Below are positions 7,041 through 14,873 of a stretch of 49,272 nucleotides of DNA, one piece after another. The stretch's first letter is position 1. The number at the start of each line of letters is the position of its first letter. Location: the NCBI GenBank assembly GCA_020073145.1, contig JAIQFS010000039.1:1-49272 (forward strand), in the 5' to 3' direction. This stretch comes from Terriglobia bacterium. GTDB taxonomy: Bacteria > Acidobacteriota > Terriglobia > Bryobacterales > Bryobacteraceae. Under the pieces are notes generated by a model. The model was not told where the DNA came from and ran no database searches. It worked only from the letters and a program-made list of their open reading frames with translations. A program made the position numbers and the translations under genes.

Positions 7041-7538
7041 ATGATTTGCGTAGCGTCCATCCGCCGTGTAGCCCGATTCAGTGGATTGTTGATTCTTCTC
7101 TCCAGCCTGACCTGGGCTGCGATCGGCAATTGTGACCTGAACTCGGATTCTTCCGTCAACGTCGTTGACCTCCAGTTGATCACCAATATGGAGCTCGGTA
7201 CCGCGACTTGCATCGGCAATGTCGTCGCCCCAGGAGTGTGCACCGATGCTGTCCGGATCCTGCTGTTAAACTCCATATTGAATGGGGGGTGTCATTCCAT
7301 CGCGCTGAATTGGGCCGCCAGCTCTTCCTCCGGCGTAAGCGGCTACAACATTTACCGGTCCACGACGTCCGGCGGACCCTATACCAAAGTGAACTCTTCT
7401 TTGGTCGCAGGAACGACATACTACGACGTGAGTGTTTCGGCTGGCGTGACCTATTACTACGTAGCGACCGCCGTTGACGGCTCCGGCCACGAGAGCTTGA
7501 AAGGAACGGAGACAAGCGCCTTAGTGCCTACTCCGTAA
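7041..7538 (+). CDS. Secreted dockerin-like plus fibronectin type III protein
   Basis: A 165-residue exported protein. Residues 1-26 form a signal peptide ending near LTWAA. Residues 29-80 look like a dockerin type I or EF-hand-like pair: the first loop is DLNSDSSVNVVDLQL and the second, degenerate one contains CTDAVRILLLNSIL. Residues 85-162 form one fibronectin type III domain (ALNWAASSSSGVSGYNIYRS to the VTYYYVATAVDGSG strand). Small dockerin/FN3 proteins are common in Solibacter-like genomes without cellulosomes. A calcium-stabilised adhesive role outside the cell is inferred; no catalytic part is present. Confidence 0.75.
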   Translation: MICVASIRRVARFSGLLILLSSLTWAAIGNCDLNSDSSVNVVDLQLITNMELGTATCIGNVVAPGVCTDAVRILLLNSILNGGCHSIALNWAASSSSGVSGYNIYRSTTSGGPYTKVNSSLVAGTTYYDVSVSAGVTYYYVATAVDGSGHESLKGTETSALVPTP

Positions 7539-7594
7539 GATTCGCAGGCCAGCAATACACCCGTCATTGCTGCTTGCCGTCCACGCGGCGATTT

Positions 7595-7797
7595 CTACCG
7601 CGTCACGAGCTTGAATGCGTGGGTCCACTGGTTGTTCCGGAAGCCCGGAATACACCCCAGCATAGAGCGGTTCCAGCGCCCGCGCCGCGCGGATGCTCCC
7701 GCTAGCGAAGGGCTCCCATCCGAGTTGGCGAATCGCCTCCGAGACTTGTGACTTCGCCCCGGCATCGTTGCCGCACACAAACATCGTGGGCGAGCCC
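7595..7797 (-). pseudogene. C-terminal remnant of an NADPH-dependent F420 reductase-like protein
   Basis: Read on the minus strand, one frame gives GSPTMFVCGNDAGAKSQVSE and then IRQLGWEPF...ARALEPL. A shifted frame continues MLGCIPGFRNNQWTHAFKLV. Joined, these match the C-terminal part of NAD(P)-binding F420-reductase-like proteins, where 'PTMFVCGDD', 'ARAIEPLCMLWCIPGF' and 'WTHAFKLL' are consecutive. The Rossmann N-terminus is absent. The frameshift lies near 7664. The remnant starts only a few bases after the stop of the prolyl oligopeptidase gene, so a deletion probably joined the two. Confidence 0.65.
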
Positions 7798-7800
7798 GCG

Positions 7801-9927
7801 CTACCGAATCCCCCACTCCGCGAATAGAAACGCCTCCACGTCCACCTGCTGCGCCACGCGCTCACTCAGCGCCGTACCGATGCCGTGGCCGGAGGTGCTG
7901 CTGGTTACCAGCAGCACGGGCTGCCGCGTGCCCGTAGCCTGCAGCCGAGCCGTCATCTTCCGCGAGTTCGCCGGGTCTACCCGCGGGTCATTGGCGCCGG
8001 TCTGGAACAGAATCGCCGGATACTGCGCGCCGTCGCGGACGTGGTGATACGGCGAATACGCGTACAACGCCCGAAACTCATCCAGCTCCTTCACCGTCCC
8101 GAATTCGGTGACGTTGAACGCGCCGTTGGGCGACAGCTCCACGCGCAGCATGTCGTAGATGCCCACGTGCGAAACCACGGCCTTGAACAGTTCCGGATGC
8201 TGCGTGAGCTCGGCCCCCATCAGCAAGCCCCCGTTACTGCCGCCTTCGATCGCCAGGCGCGCCGGGGTGGTGTACTTCCGGTCGATTAGGAATTGGGCGC
8301 AGGCGGCGAAATCGTCGAATACGTTCTGTTTGCGCGTCAGGTTCCCGGCTCGATGCCAGGCTTCCCCGAACTCCCCTCCGCCGCGCAGATTGGCCTCCAC
8401 CCACACCACGCCGCGGTCGAGCAGCGGCCGCAAGTAGGGAATGAAATTCGGCTTGCGGCTGATGCTGTACCCGCCGTATCCATACAAGAGCGCCGGATTC
8501 TGCCCGTCCAGCTTCGTGCCCTTGCGGCGCAAAATGGTCATGGGCACGGCCGTGCCGTCCTTGGACGTCGCGGTCTCCCGAATCACTTCCACGTCGCTGA
8601 AATCCGCTGCCGACGTCTCCTTGAGCGCGGTCGCCGTCACTTTTCCCGAGCCGGCATCGAACCGCTGCCACGCCCGCGGCTGCGTATAGCTGACGGTTTG
8701 GAACAGGAGGTTGCCGGTCTTGTCCTGCGCCAGCTCGAGCAGACTCGACACGGGCGCCATCGGAACCGTCTTCTCCAGACGCCCGTTCCGGTCGAACATG
8801 CGGATCTGCGACGGCCCGCCCACCAGGTCGGCGACGTACAAGTGCTCCTTCGCCGGCAGGAATTGTTCGATCACCACTTTCGTTTCGGGCACCACCGTTT
8901 GCGCCGCGCTCAATTGCGGCGCGGTGAGCGGTATCCGCACTAACTTGCCCATGGGAGCGTTTTGGAGAGACAGCAGATACAGCGCGCCGTCCGTTCCGAA
9001 TTCGCCATGTGTAATCCGGTCGGCAAACCCGGCGATCTTGATCCACTGCCCGTCCGGCCCCAGCAGGAACAACTCGAAGTCGCCGCCGTCGCCGTTCGCC
9101 ACGGTCGCCAGCGTATACCGTCCATCCTCGGAACTCTTGAGCGCGACTTCCGCGATTCGCGGAAAGTCCTTGCCGATCGAGTACGTATCCTGTTTGCCGT
9201 CCGTGCCCAGCCGATGAAACCACACCTGCTGGTAGAAATCCAGATCGGCTGCTACGCGCTCTCCCGGCCGCGGATATCGCGTATAGTAAAAACCCGAACT
9301 ATCCGCATTCCAGGCGACTCCGCCGCCCGCTGTCCCGCCGTTCACCCGCGGGATGACATCGGCGAGCGCCTTCCCGGTCGCCGTTTCAAACACGTGGACG
9401 TCCCCGCTTTCGCTCCCGCCGTGGGACAGCGACGCCGCTACGTACTTGCCGTCCGTCGACGGCACGAAGAAATCCACCGCTGTGTGCCCGCCGGCGTCGA
9501 GCGCGTTGGGATCCACGATCGCGCGCGCCGAGGTCGGGGCGTCCACCGACTGCAGCGAGACCACCATCGCCTGCTGTTTCGGCGGCTGCGTCAGCAGCGC
9601 GAACAGCGTGCCTCGCCGCAGCACCAGGTCGGAATACCGCGCCGAGGGGTACGTCATCAGTTTCTGCAACTCACCCGCCAGCGCCTGGCGGGCCGGCAGC
9701 GCATCCAGATAGCGGCGCGCATAGCCATTCTGGGCTTCGGTCCACTGCCGCGTCTCGGCGCTTGTCGCATCTTCCAGCCATCGGTAGTCGTCGGTTACGG
9801 TGACCCCGTGATAGACATCGGTCACCGGCTGTTTGCGCGAAGCCGGAGGAGCCGGGTCGGCAGCCGAAAGAGTGCCCGCCACCCACAACGCGAGCGAAGC
9901 GTAGATCAAGACGTGGTGAAGCTGCAT
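7801..9927 (-). CDS. Prolyl oligopeptidase family serine peptidase (S9A), secreted
   Basis: A 708-residue enzyme, typical in length for S9A prolyl oligopeptidases, which cut short peptides after proline. Residues 1-22 form a signal peptide, so it is probably periplasmic. A seven-bladed propeller (about residues 90-430) precedes the alpha/beta-hydrolase domain. The catalytic triad is visible: Ser564 in GGSNGG, Asp647 in NDPRVDP and His681 in TSGHGIG, with spacing like that of porcine enzyme. The N-terminal YHGVTVTDDYRWLED segment is also a family hallmark. It follows a GNAT gene by six bases and is probably co-transcribed with it. Downstream is a decayed F420-reductase-like fragment. Confidence 0.93.
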   Translation of the reverse strand: MQLHHVLIYASLALWVAGTLSAADPAPPASRKQPVTDVYHGVTVTDDYRWLEDATSAETRQWTEAQNGYARRYLDALPARQALAGELQKLMTYPSARYSDLVLRRGTLFALLTQPPKQQAMVVSLQSVDAPTSARAIVDPNALDAGGHTAVDFFVPSTDGKYVAASLSHGGSESGDVHVFETATGKALADVIPRVNGGTAGGGVAWNADSSGFYYTRYPRPGERVAADLDFYQQVWFHRLGTDGKQDTYSIGKDFPRIAEVALKSSEDGRYTLATVANGDGGDFELFLLGPDGQWIKIAGFADRITHGEFGTDGALYLLSLQNAPMGKLVRIPLTAPQLSAAQTVVPETKVVIEQFLPAKEHLYVADLVGGPSQIRMFDRNGRLEKTVPMAPVSSLLELAQDKTGNLLFQTVSYTQPRAWQRFDAGSGKVTATALKETSAADFSDVEVIRETATSKDGTAVPMTILRRKGTKLDGQNPALLYGYGGYSISRKPNFIPYLRPLLDRGVVWVEANLRGGGEFGEAWHRAGNLTRKQNVFDDFAACAQFLIDRKYTTPARLAIEGGSNGGLLMGAELTQHPELFKAVVSHVGIYDMLRVELSPNGAFNVTEFGTVKELDEFRALYAYSPYHHVRDGAQYPAILFQTGANDPRVDPANSRKMTARLQATGTRQPVLLVTSSTSGHGIGTALSERVAQQVDVEAFLFAEWGIR

Positions 9928-9933
9928 ATGTGC

Positions 9934-10815
9934 TCAATACAGGATTGACGGCAGCCAAGCCCCGTTCGGCTCGTTGTACAGGCCCACCGTCATGAGTGTC
10001 ATCGGATATTGCACGCGAAGCCCGTTCTCCAGGCACCAGCGAAACAGAGCAGCGTTGCGCGTGGGCAGCAAGAAGCCCGGACTGCTCGCGAACGATTCCG
10101 CGGCGCCAATCAGCGCTTGCAGGTCTAAGTTGCTTTCAGCCACAGAATGCCCGAAGTAGGCGAAGCCGGTGGTGTATCCCGTGATCCGGCCGTGCCGCTC
10201 CACCACGTGTGCCGACCCCTGCTTCAGGGCGTCGGCCACCTCGCCGCCCCGGTCATGTCCATGCACCTGCCCGCAGACCCGGTTGCAGGCTTCCAGATCG
10301 GAACCGAGCGCCAGCCGGACCACGCAGCCGTCGATTTTCTTCCGTAGCGGTTCGCCCTGCATCAGCGACAGCGGCTCCCGCGCATCGAAACCGAGCTTGG
10401 TATACAAGGATAACGAGCGGCTGTGGAAGGCAACTTGCACCAGCCGCACTCCCGGGTTGCCGCGCCCACGAGTCCGGTCCATCACGGCGGTCATGAGCGC
10501 CCGCCCGATGCCCGCGTTTTGAGCCGCGGGGTCGATCGTGATGGGGCCAATTCCTGCAACACTCGATCGCTCGTCCAGGCAGTTGCTGCCCGCCACTCGG
10601 CCGTCCTGCTCCGCCACCACGCAATAGAACAGTGGGTGGGTGAACATTTGGGTCATCATCCGCACGCCGGCTTCGGCCGAAGGAATCTCGGGCGGAAAGT
10701 TATGGTCGGCGTTGATCTTGCGGAACGCATCGTAACAAATCCGGCCGCAAGCCGGAGCATCCTCGGGTTTGGCGCGGCGGATCGTGACCGCTGGCCCGGA
10801 TTGTGGCGCTGACAT
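9934..10815 (-). CDS. GNAT family N-acetyltransferase
   Basis: A 293-residue protein starting at MSAPQSGPAVTIRRAKPEDA; the longer frame upstream lacks family similarity. Residues 10-155 form a GNAT acetyltransferase domain with the acetyl-CoA-binding segment DPAAQNAGIGRALM and the later SLYTKLGFDAREP strand. The C-terminal half (from about residue 165) resembles a second, degenerate GNAT fold, as in two-domain acetyltransferases. The substrate cannot be told. It lies six bases upstream of the prolyl oligopeptidase gene, suggesting a two-gene operon. Confidence 0.85.
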   Translation of the reverse strand: MSAPQSGPAVTIRRAKPEDAPACGRICYDAFRKINADHNFPPEIPSAEAGVRMMTQMFTHPLFYCVVAEQDGRVAGSNCLDERSSVAGIGPITIDPAAQNAGIGRALMTAVMDRTRGRGNPGVRLVQVAFHSRSLSLYTKLGFDAREPLSLMQGEPLRKKIDGCVVRLALGSDLEACNRVCGQVHGHDRGGEVADALKQGSAHVVERHGRITGYTTGFAYFGHSVAESNLDLQALIGAAESFASSPGFLLPTRNAALFRWCLENGLRVQYPMTLMTVGLYNEPNGAWLPSILY

Positions 10816-11019
10816 GTAGGGTGCCTCGGGATCATTATAGGATAGGCTCGCAAGAACGCGTTCCGTTGGCCCGTGACGCCAGCCTTCCTCGTCATGCGGC
10901 CATTCGGCAAATATCTGGTTACTCGCGCGCACGTTGCGAAGGTCTGGCTCGTTCGGCGGTTGTTCGGCTAAGCCCAAGCGGGCAACTGCTTGCCCCTTTC
11001 CTCATCAGCGCCCTGCCAG

Positions 11020-11028
11020 TGCTATAAT
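11020..11028 (+). promoter_or_regulatory. Extended -10 promoter of the yceD-rpmF-plsX operon
   Basis: TGCTATAAT matches the extended -10 consensus (TGnTATAAT) exactly. No good -35 hexamer sits 16-18 bp upstream, as is common for extended -10 promoters. Transcription would begin near 11035, which places the 11061 ATG rather than an upstream codon as the start of the first gene. Confidence 0.6.
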
Positions 11029-11060
11029 TGGATCTTCTGCCCGGCATCGCAGGTTCCCTT

Positions 11061-11585
11061 ATGTTCCTTAGTGTCAAAGAGATGGAGCTGCGAAAGGTTC
11101 GTTTCGACGAAACTTTCTCTGCCGGACAGATTGAGTTTGCGGGCGAAGGCGTGGAGCAGGGCTCCCCTCTGCAGGCAGCCGGTTCGGCCGAACTGCTGGC
11201 GCATACCGACGGAGAGATCCGGATTCAGGGGCGCTACACCGTGGAGATGGCCGGGGAGTGCGACCGCTGTCTGGGCCGCGCGCGGTTTCCGCTGGACGCC
11301 CGTTTTGATTTGTTTTACCGGCCCATGTCGGTGATTGCGCGCGACGAAGAAGTGGAAATCGACGAGGGCGAGACGGAAATTGGGTTCTATGGAGGGGACG
11401 GCCTGGAGTTGGCAGACATCCTGCGCGAGCAGATCCTCCTGGCCCTGCCCATGCAAAGGGTCTGTAGCGATGCCTGCAAAGGGATCTGCCCGGTTTGCGG
11501 CCAGAACCGCAACGAAACGGCCTGCGACTGCAAAGTCGACACCGCCGCCGACCGCTGGGGAGCGCTCCGGAACCTCGAACTCTGA
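11061..11585 (+). CDS. yceD: YceD/DUF177 family protein
   Basis: A 174-residue protein of the DUF177 (YceD) family, which in most bacteria sits directly before rpmF and is linked to 23S rRNA/ribosome accumulation. It shows the ECDRCLGRARFPLD segment in the middle and a Cys-rich end (MQRVCSDACKGICPVCGQN, then ACDC) that probably binds zinc. The start at 11061 is preferred because the extended -10 box at 11020-11028 would place an earlier start inside the promoter. It is first in the operon with rpmF and plsX. Confidence 0.88.
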   Translation: MFLSVKEMELRKVRFDETFSAGQIEFAGEGVEQGSPLQAAGSAELLAHTDGEIRIQGRYTVEMAGECDRCLGRARFPLDARFDLFYRPMSVIARDEEVEIDEGETEIGFYGGDGLELADILREQILLALPMQRVCSDACKGICPVCGQNRNETACDCKVDTAADRWGALRNLEL

Positions 11586-11641
11586 AGATTTTAGGTAAGA
11601 TAGTATCCCGGTACATGCGGGAATAGATTGAAGGACGAGAT

Positions 11642-11824
11642 ATGCCGAATCCCAAACGCAGACACTCCAAAAAGCGGACCAGCACCCGCCGCGCGCACGA
11701 CGCGCTGACGGCTTCCGGTCTGTCCGAGTGCCCCAATTGCCATGAACCCAAGCTGCCGCACCGGGTCTGCCCGCACTGCGGCCAGTATAAGGGCCGCGAA
11801 GTCGTCGAAGTCGCCCAGGAGTAG
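11642..11824 (+). CDS. rpmF: 50S ribosomal protein L32
   Basis: A 60-residue bacterial L32 of standard length. It begins MPNPKRRHSKKRTSTRRAHD, the usual basic N-terminus, and carries the four-cysteine zinc ribbon (Cys30, Cys33, Cys43, Cys46 in CPNC and CPHC). The 56-bp gap after yceD contains a small hairpin (TCCCG/CGGGA around 11606-11622). AAGGACGAG serves as the ribosome binding site. plsX follows 12 bp later, the common rpmF-plsX order. Confidence 0.97.
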   Translation: MPNPKRRHSKKRTSTRRAHDALTASGLSECPNCHEPKLPHRVCPHCGQYKGREVVEVAQE

Positions 11825-11836
11825 CTGCGTACTGAC

Positions 11837-12862
11837 ATGCTGACCATTGCCGTAGATGCAATGGGCGGAGACCACGCCCCGAAGTCGGAGGTCGAAGGTG
11901 CAGTTCGGGCCGCCAGGACTCTCGGCGTCAAGGTGCTCCTGGTCGGCCAGCAGGATGTGGTTCGGCGCGAGTTGGCCGAGCACGACGGGGCGCACAGCCT
12001 CCCGATCGAAATCGTCCACGCCAAAGAAGTCATCACCATGAAGGACAGCGTGGACGCTTTCCGCACTAAGCGCGACAGCTCCATGCGGGTGGCCGCCCGG
12101 CTGGTTCGGGAGGGAGTCGCCGCGGGGTTTGTCTCCGCCGGCAACACCGGCGCGGTGATGGCCACGGCGAAGCTGGTGCAAGGCTTGGTCAAAGGCGTGG
12201 AACGTCCCGCGCTGGCCGGGGTGCTGCCGACCGTCGAAGGCTCGCCCGTGGTGGTCATCGACGTCGGCGCCAACGTCAACTGTTCGCCGGGCATGCTGGC
12301 CCAGTTTGCCGTGATGGGCGAAATCTATTCGCGTATTATTCTGCGGCGCCCCAAGCCCCGAGTCGGCATCCTCTCCATTGGCGAGGAAGATCATAAAGGC
12401 AACGAGTTGACCCGCGCCGCCATGCCGCTGCTGCGGAGCTTGAACCTGAACTTCATCGGCAATGTGGAGGGGCGCGATATCTACACCGGTCAGGTCGATG
12501 TCATCGTCTGCGATGGTTTCGTCGGTAACGTAGCTCTCAAGGTGAGTGAGGGCCTGGTCGAGATGGTGAAACATCTGTTGCACGAGTCGCTGGAAGCCAC
12601 CATCACCCGCAAGATCGGCTACGTTCTCTCCAAAACCGCATTCAGCGACTTCAAGAAGCGCGTGGATTATTCCGAATACGGCGGCGCGCCCCTGCTGGGC
12701 GTTCGCGGCGTCTGTATCATCTGCCATGGGCGCTCCAACGCCAACGCCATGAAGAACGCCATCCGAGTTGCCGCCGAGTTTTCTCAGGGCCGGATCAACC
12801 AGCAGATCGAGGACGAGTTGCGCCTCTCCACTGGCGATAAGATAGCAATACAGGCCCATTAA
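11837..12862 (+). CDS. plsX: Phosphate acyltransferase PlsX
   Basis: A 341-residue soluble enzyme that converts acyl-ACP and phosphate to acyl-phosphate, the donor for PlsY in phosphatidic acid synthesis. It opens with the family signature [12 protein letters not shown] and contains [25 protein letters not shown] and [20 protein letters not shown], all conserved in PlsX. Length is normal. It is the third gene of the yceD-rpmF-plsX operon. Its functional partners plsY and gpsA are also in this window near 46-47 kb. Confidence 0.97.
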   Translation: MLTIAVDAMGGDHAPKSEVEGAVRAARTLGVKVLLVGQQDVVRRELAEHDGAHSLPIEIVHAKEVITMKDSVDAFRTKRDSSMRVAARLVREGVAAGFVSAGNTGAVMATAKLVQGLVKGVERPALAGVLPTVEGSPVVVIDVGANVNCSPGMLAQFAVMGEIYSRIILRRPKPRVGILSIGEEDHKGNELTRAAMPLLRSLNLNFIGNVEGRDIYTGQVDVIVCDGFVGNVALKVSEGLVEMVKHLLHESLEATITRKIGYVLSKTAFSDFKKRVDYSEYGGAPLLGVRGVCIICHGRSNANAMKNAIRVAAEFSQGRINQQIEDELRLSTGDKIAIQAH

Positions 12863-12935
12863 TCGGATCGAAGTCCGAAGCCAGAAGCGTTTGGAAACGT
12901 CCAAGGAACCAGATGGGAAGGTTCTCCGCACTGCC

Positions 12936-14873
12936 ATGAAGTACCGCGCCACCGTCCGGATCGCCCTGCCTTTGCTGATAGCTGGGTGTGCTCTCGCTCA
13001 GGGCATCGGCTCTAATCAGGTCCACTGGAGCCTGGCGGTGGAGCCGGGCTCGGCGGCTCCTGGCGCCAAGGTGCTCGCCCGCATGACCGGCCAGATCGAT
13101 CCCGGCTGGCACCTGTACTCGCTGTCCACGCCCTCGGCCATCCAGACCACCGTTCAGTTGGCGCCCAATCCGGCAGTGGACAGGGTTCGCGTGCTGCAGC
13201 CGCCCCCCCACCGGGCCTACGACCCCAACTTCCAAACGGATACCGAAACCTTTCAGGGTTCCGTCGTCTTCCTGTTGGAATTGGAGCTGAAAAAAGACGC
13301 TCCCGCCGGGGCCGCGGAGCTTTCCGTCACTGCACGCTACCAGACCTGCAACGACAAAGTCTGCATTCCCCCGGTCCGGCGCACTGCCACCGCCACCCTG
13401 ACCGTCGATCCCGCGGCGCCCACCGCGGCCGTGCCCATCCCGGCCAACTATGCGGAGCGCCAGCCGGGCGGCGCGCCCAACGCAATCGCCGACCCCGCCC
13501 CCGCTTCCCAGAATCAGGGCTGGTGGGCGTTCCTCCTGCTGGCGTTCGGATTCGGCCTGGCCACCATCTTCACCCCCTGCGTCTTTCCGATGATCCCCAT
13601 CACCATGTCGTACTTCCTCAACCAGCACACGGGAGAGCGGCGCGACGCGGTCACGCAGGCAGTGGTGTTCTGTCTCGGCATCATCGTGCTGTTCTCGGGA
13701 CTGGGTCTGCTCATGACCGCGGTCCTTGGACCCTTCGGTATCGTGCAACTGGGCTCCAATCCGTGGGTCAACGCGTTCATCGGGGCCCTCTTCCTGGCTT
13801 TTGGCCTGAGCCTGCTGGGAGCTTTCGAAATCACCATTCCGTCCTCGGTTCTGACCCGCCTGAACCGCGGCTCGGAAAAAGGCGGATTCGCCGGCACCCT
13901 GGTCATGGGCTTGACGTTCTCGCTGGCCTCGTTTGCGTGCGTCGGCCCCTTCGTCGGCACGCTGCTGGCGGCTTCCGTCGGCGGCAGCATGGCGCGCCCC
14001 GTGGCCGGCATGGTCACCTTCGCGGCCGGGCTGGCTTTGCCGTTCTTCCTCCTGGCCTTGTTTCCCTCTTACCTCAAGCGCTTGCCCAAGAGCGGCGGTT
14101 GGCTGGCGCGCGTCAAGGTCGTCATGGGCTTCATCATTTTGGCCGCCAGCTTGAAATACTTGAGCAGCGTCGACCAAGTGCTGGGTTGGGGCGTCCTGAC
14201 GCGAGATCGCTTCCTTTCGGCCTGGATTGTGCTGGCTGCCATGGCCGGCCTCTATCTGCTGGGCTTCGTCCGCTTGGAGGGCATCCGGGCCGATGAGCAG
14301 ACCGGCCTCTGGCGGCTGCTGCTCGGAATGGGCTTCCTGGTGTTTGCCATCAGCCTGGTGCCCGGCATGTTCGGCGGCAGCCTCGGCTACCTCGATTCGT
14401 ATGTGCCCTCGGCGGAAGTCGGGGCCGCGGGCGGTGGAACAGCCCCATCGACCGCTTTGTCCTGGAAAAAGAACGCCTACCGCGAAGCCCTCGATGAGGC
14501 CCGCCGCGACCACAAGCTCGTGTTCGTGAACTTCACCGGCGTCGCCTGCGCCAACTGCCACTGGATGGAATCCAACATGTTTCCGCGACCCGAAATTGCT
14601 GGCGCATTGAAGGATTTCGTACGGGTCGAACTGTTCACCGACACCGACGACAAAGCGGCCGAGGAAAACCAGAAGCTCGAGCTCTCCAAGTTCAGCACCA
14701 TCGCCAGCCCGTTTTACGCCATTGTGGACCCCGACGAAAACGTCATCGCGACCTTCCCCGGGCGCACCACCAGCCCTCGCGAGTACCTGGGGTTCCTGCA
14801 AAAAGGCGCCCAGCCCGTAAGGCAGGCCTTCACCCTGCCCAGTCTCCCGGCGCTTGCCAGGCGGCCCGCCTAG
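12936..14873 (+). CDS. dsbD: Thiol:disulfide interchange protein DsbD
   Basis: A 645-residue inner-membrane reductase that moves electrons from cytoplasmic thioredoxin to periplasmic thiols. After a signal peptide (residues 1-22) comes the periplasmic alpha domain with a Cys pair (Cys138 and Cys143, YQTCNDKVCIPP). The membrane domain of about eight helices follows, with the two redox Cys in FTPCVFPMIP and SFACVGPFVG. The C-terminal thioredoxin domain has the CxxC in FTGVACANCHWM. The start at 12936 places the signal peptide at the N-terminus. The gene lies 73 bp after plsX. Its TAG stop abuts the TAG stop of the convergent gene. Confidence 0.95.
   Translation: MKYRATVRIALPLLIAGCALAQGIGSNQVHWSLAVEPGSAAPGAKVLARMTGQIDPGWHLYSLSTPSAIQTTVQLAPNPAVDRVRVLQPPPHRAYDPNFQTDTETFQGSVVFLLELELKKDAPAGAAELSVTARYQTCNDKVCIPPVRRTATATLTVDPAAPTAAVPIPANYAERQPGGAPNAIADPAPASQNQGWWAFLLLAFGFGLATIFTPCVFPMIPITMSYFLNQHTGERRDAVTQAVVFCLGIIVLFSGLGLLMTAVLGPFGIVQLGSNPWVNAFIGALFLAFGLSLLGAFEITIPSSVLTRLNRGSEKGGFAGTLVMGLTFSLASFACVGPFVGTLLAASVGGSMARPVAGMVTFAAGLALPFFLLALFPSYLKRLPKSGGWLARVKVVMGFIILAASLKYLSSVDQVLGWGVLTRDRFLSAWIVLAAMAGLYLLGFVRLEGIRADEQTGLWRLLLGMGFLVFAISLVPGMFGGSLGYLDSYVPSAEVGAAGGGTAPSTALSWKKNAYREALDEARRDHKLVFVNFTGVACANCHWMESNMFPRPEIAGALKDFVRVELFTDTDDKAAEENQKLELSKFSTIASPFYAIVDPDENVIATFPGRTTSPREYLGFLQKGAQPVRQAFTLPSLPALARRPA

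Noticed and set aside
8234-9223. Long alternative frames opposite or beside the prolyl oligopeptidase
   Set aside because: They are Arg-rich shadows without domains or ribosome binding sites; the S9 frame has all family motifs.
12795-14801. Long open frame on the minus strand opposite dsbD
   Set aside because: It is low-complexity, rich in Gln/Glu/Gly/His, matches no family and mirrors the codon bias of dsbD.
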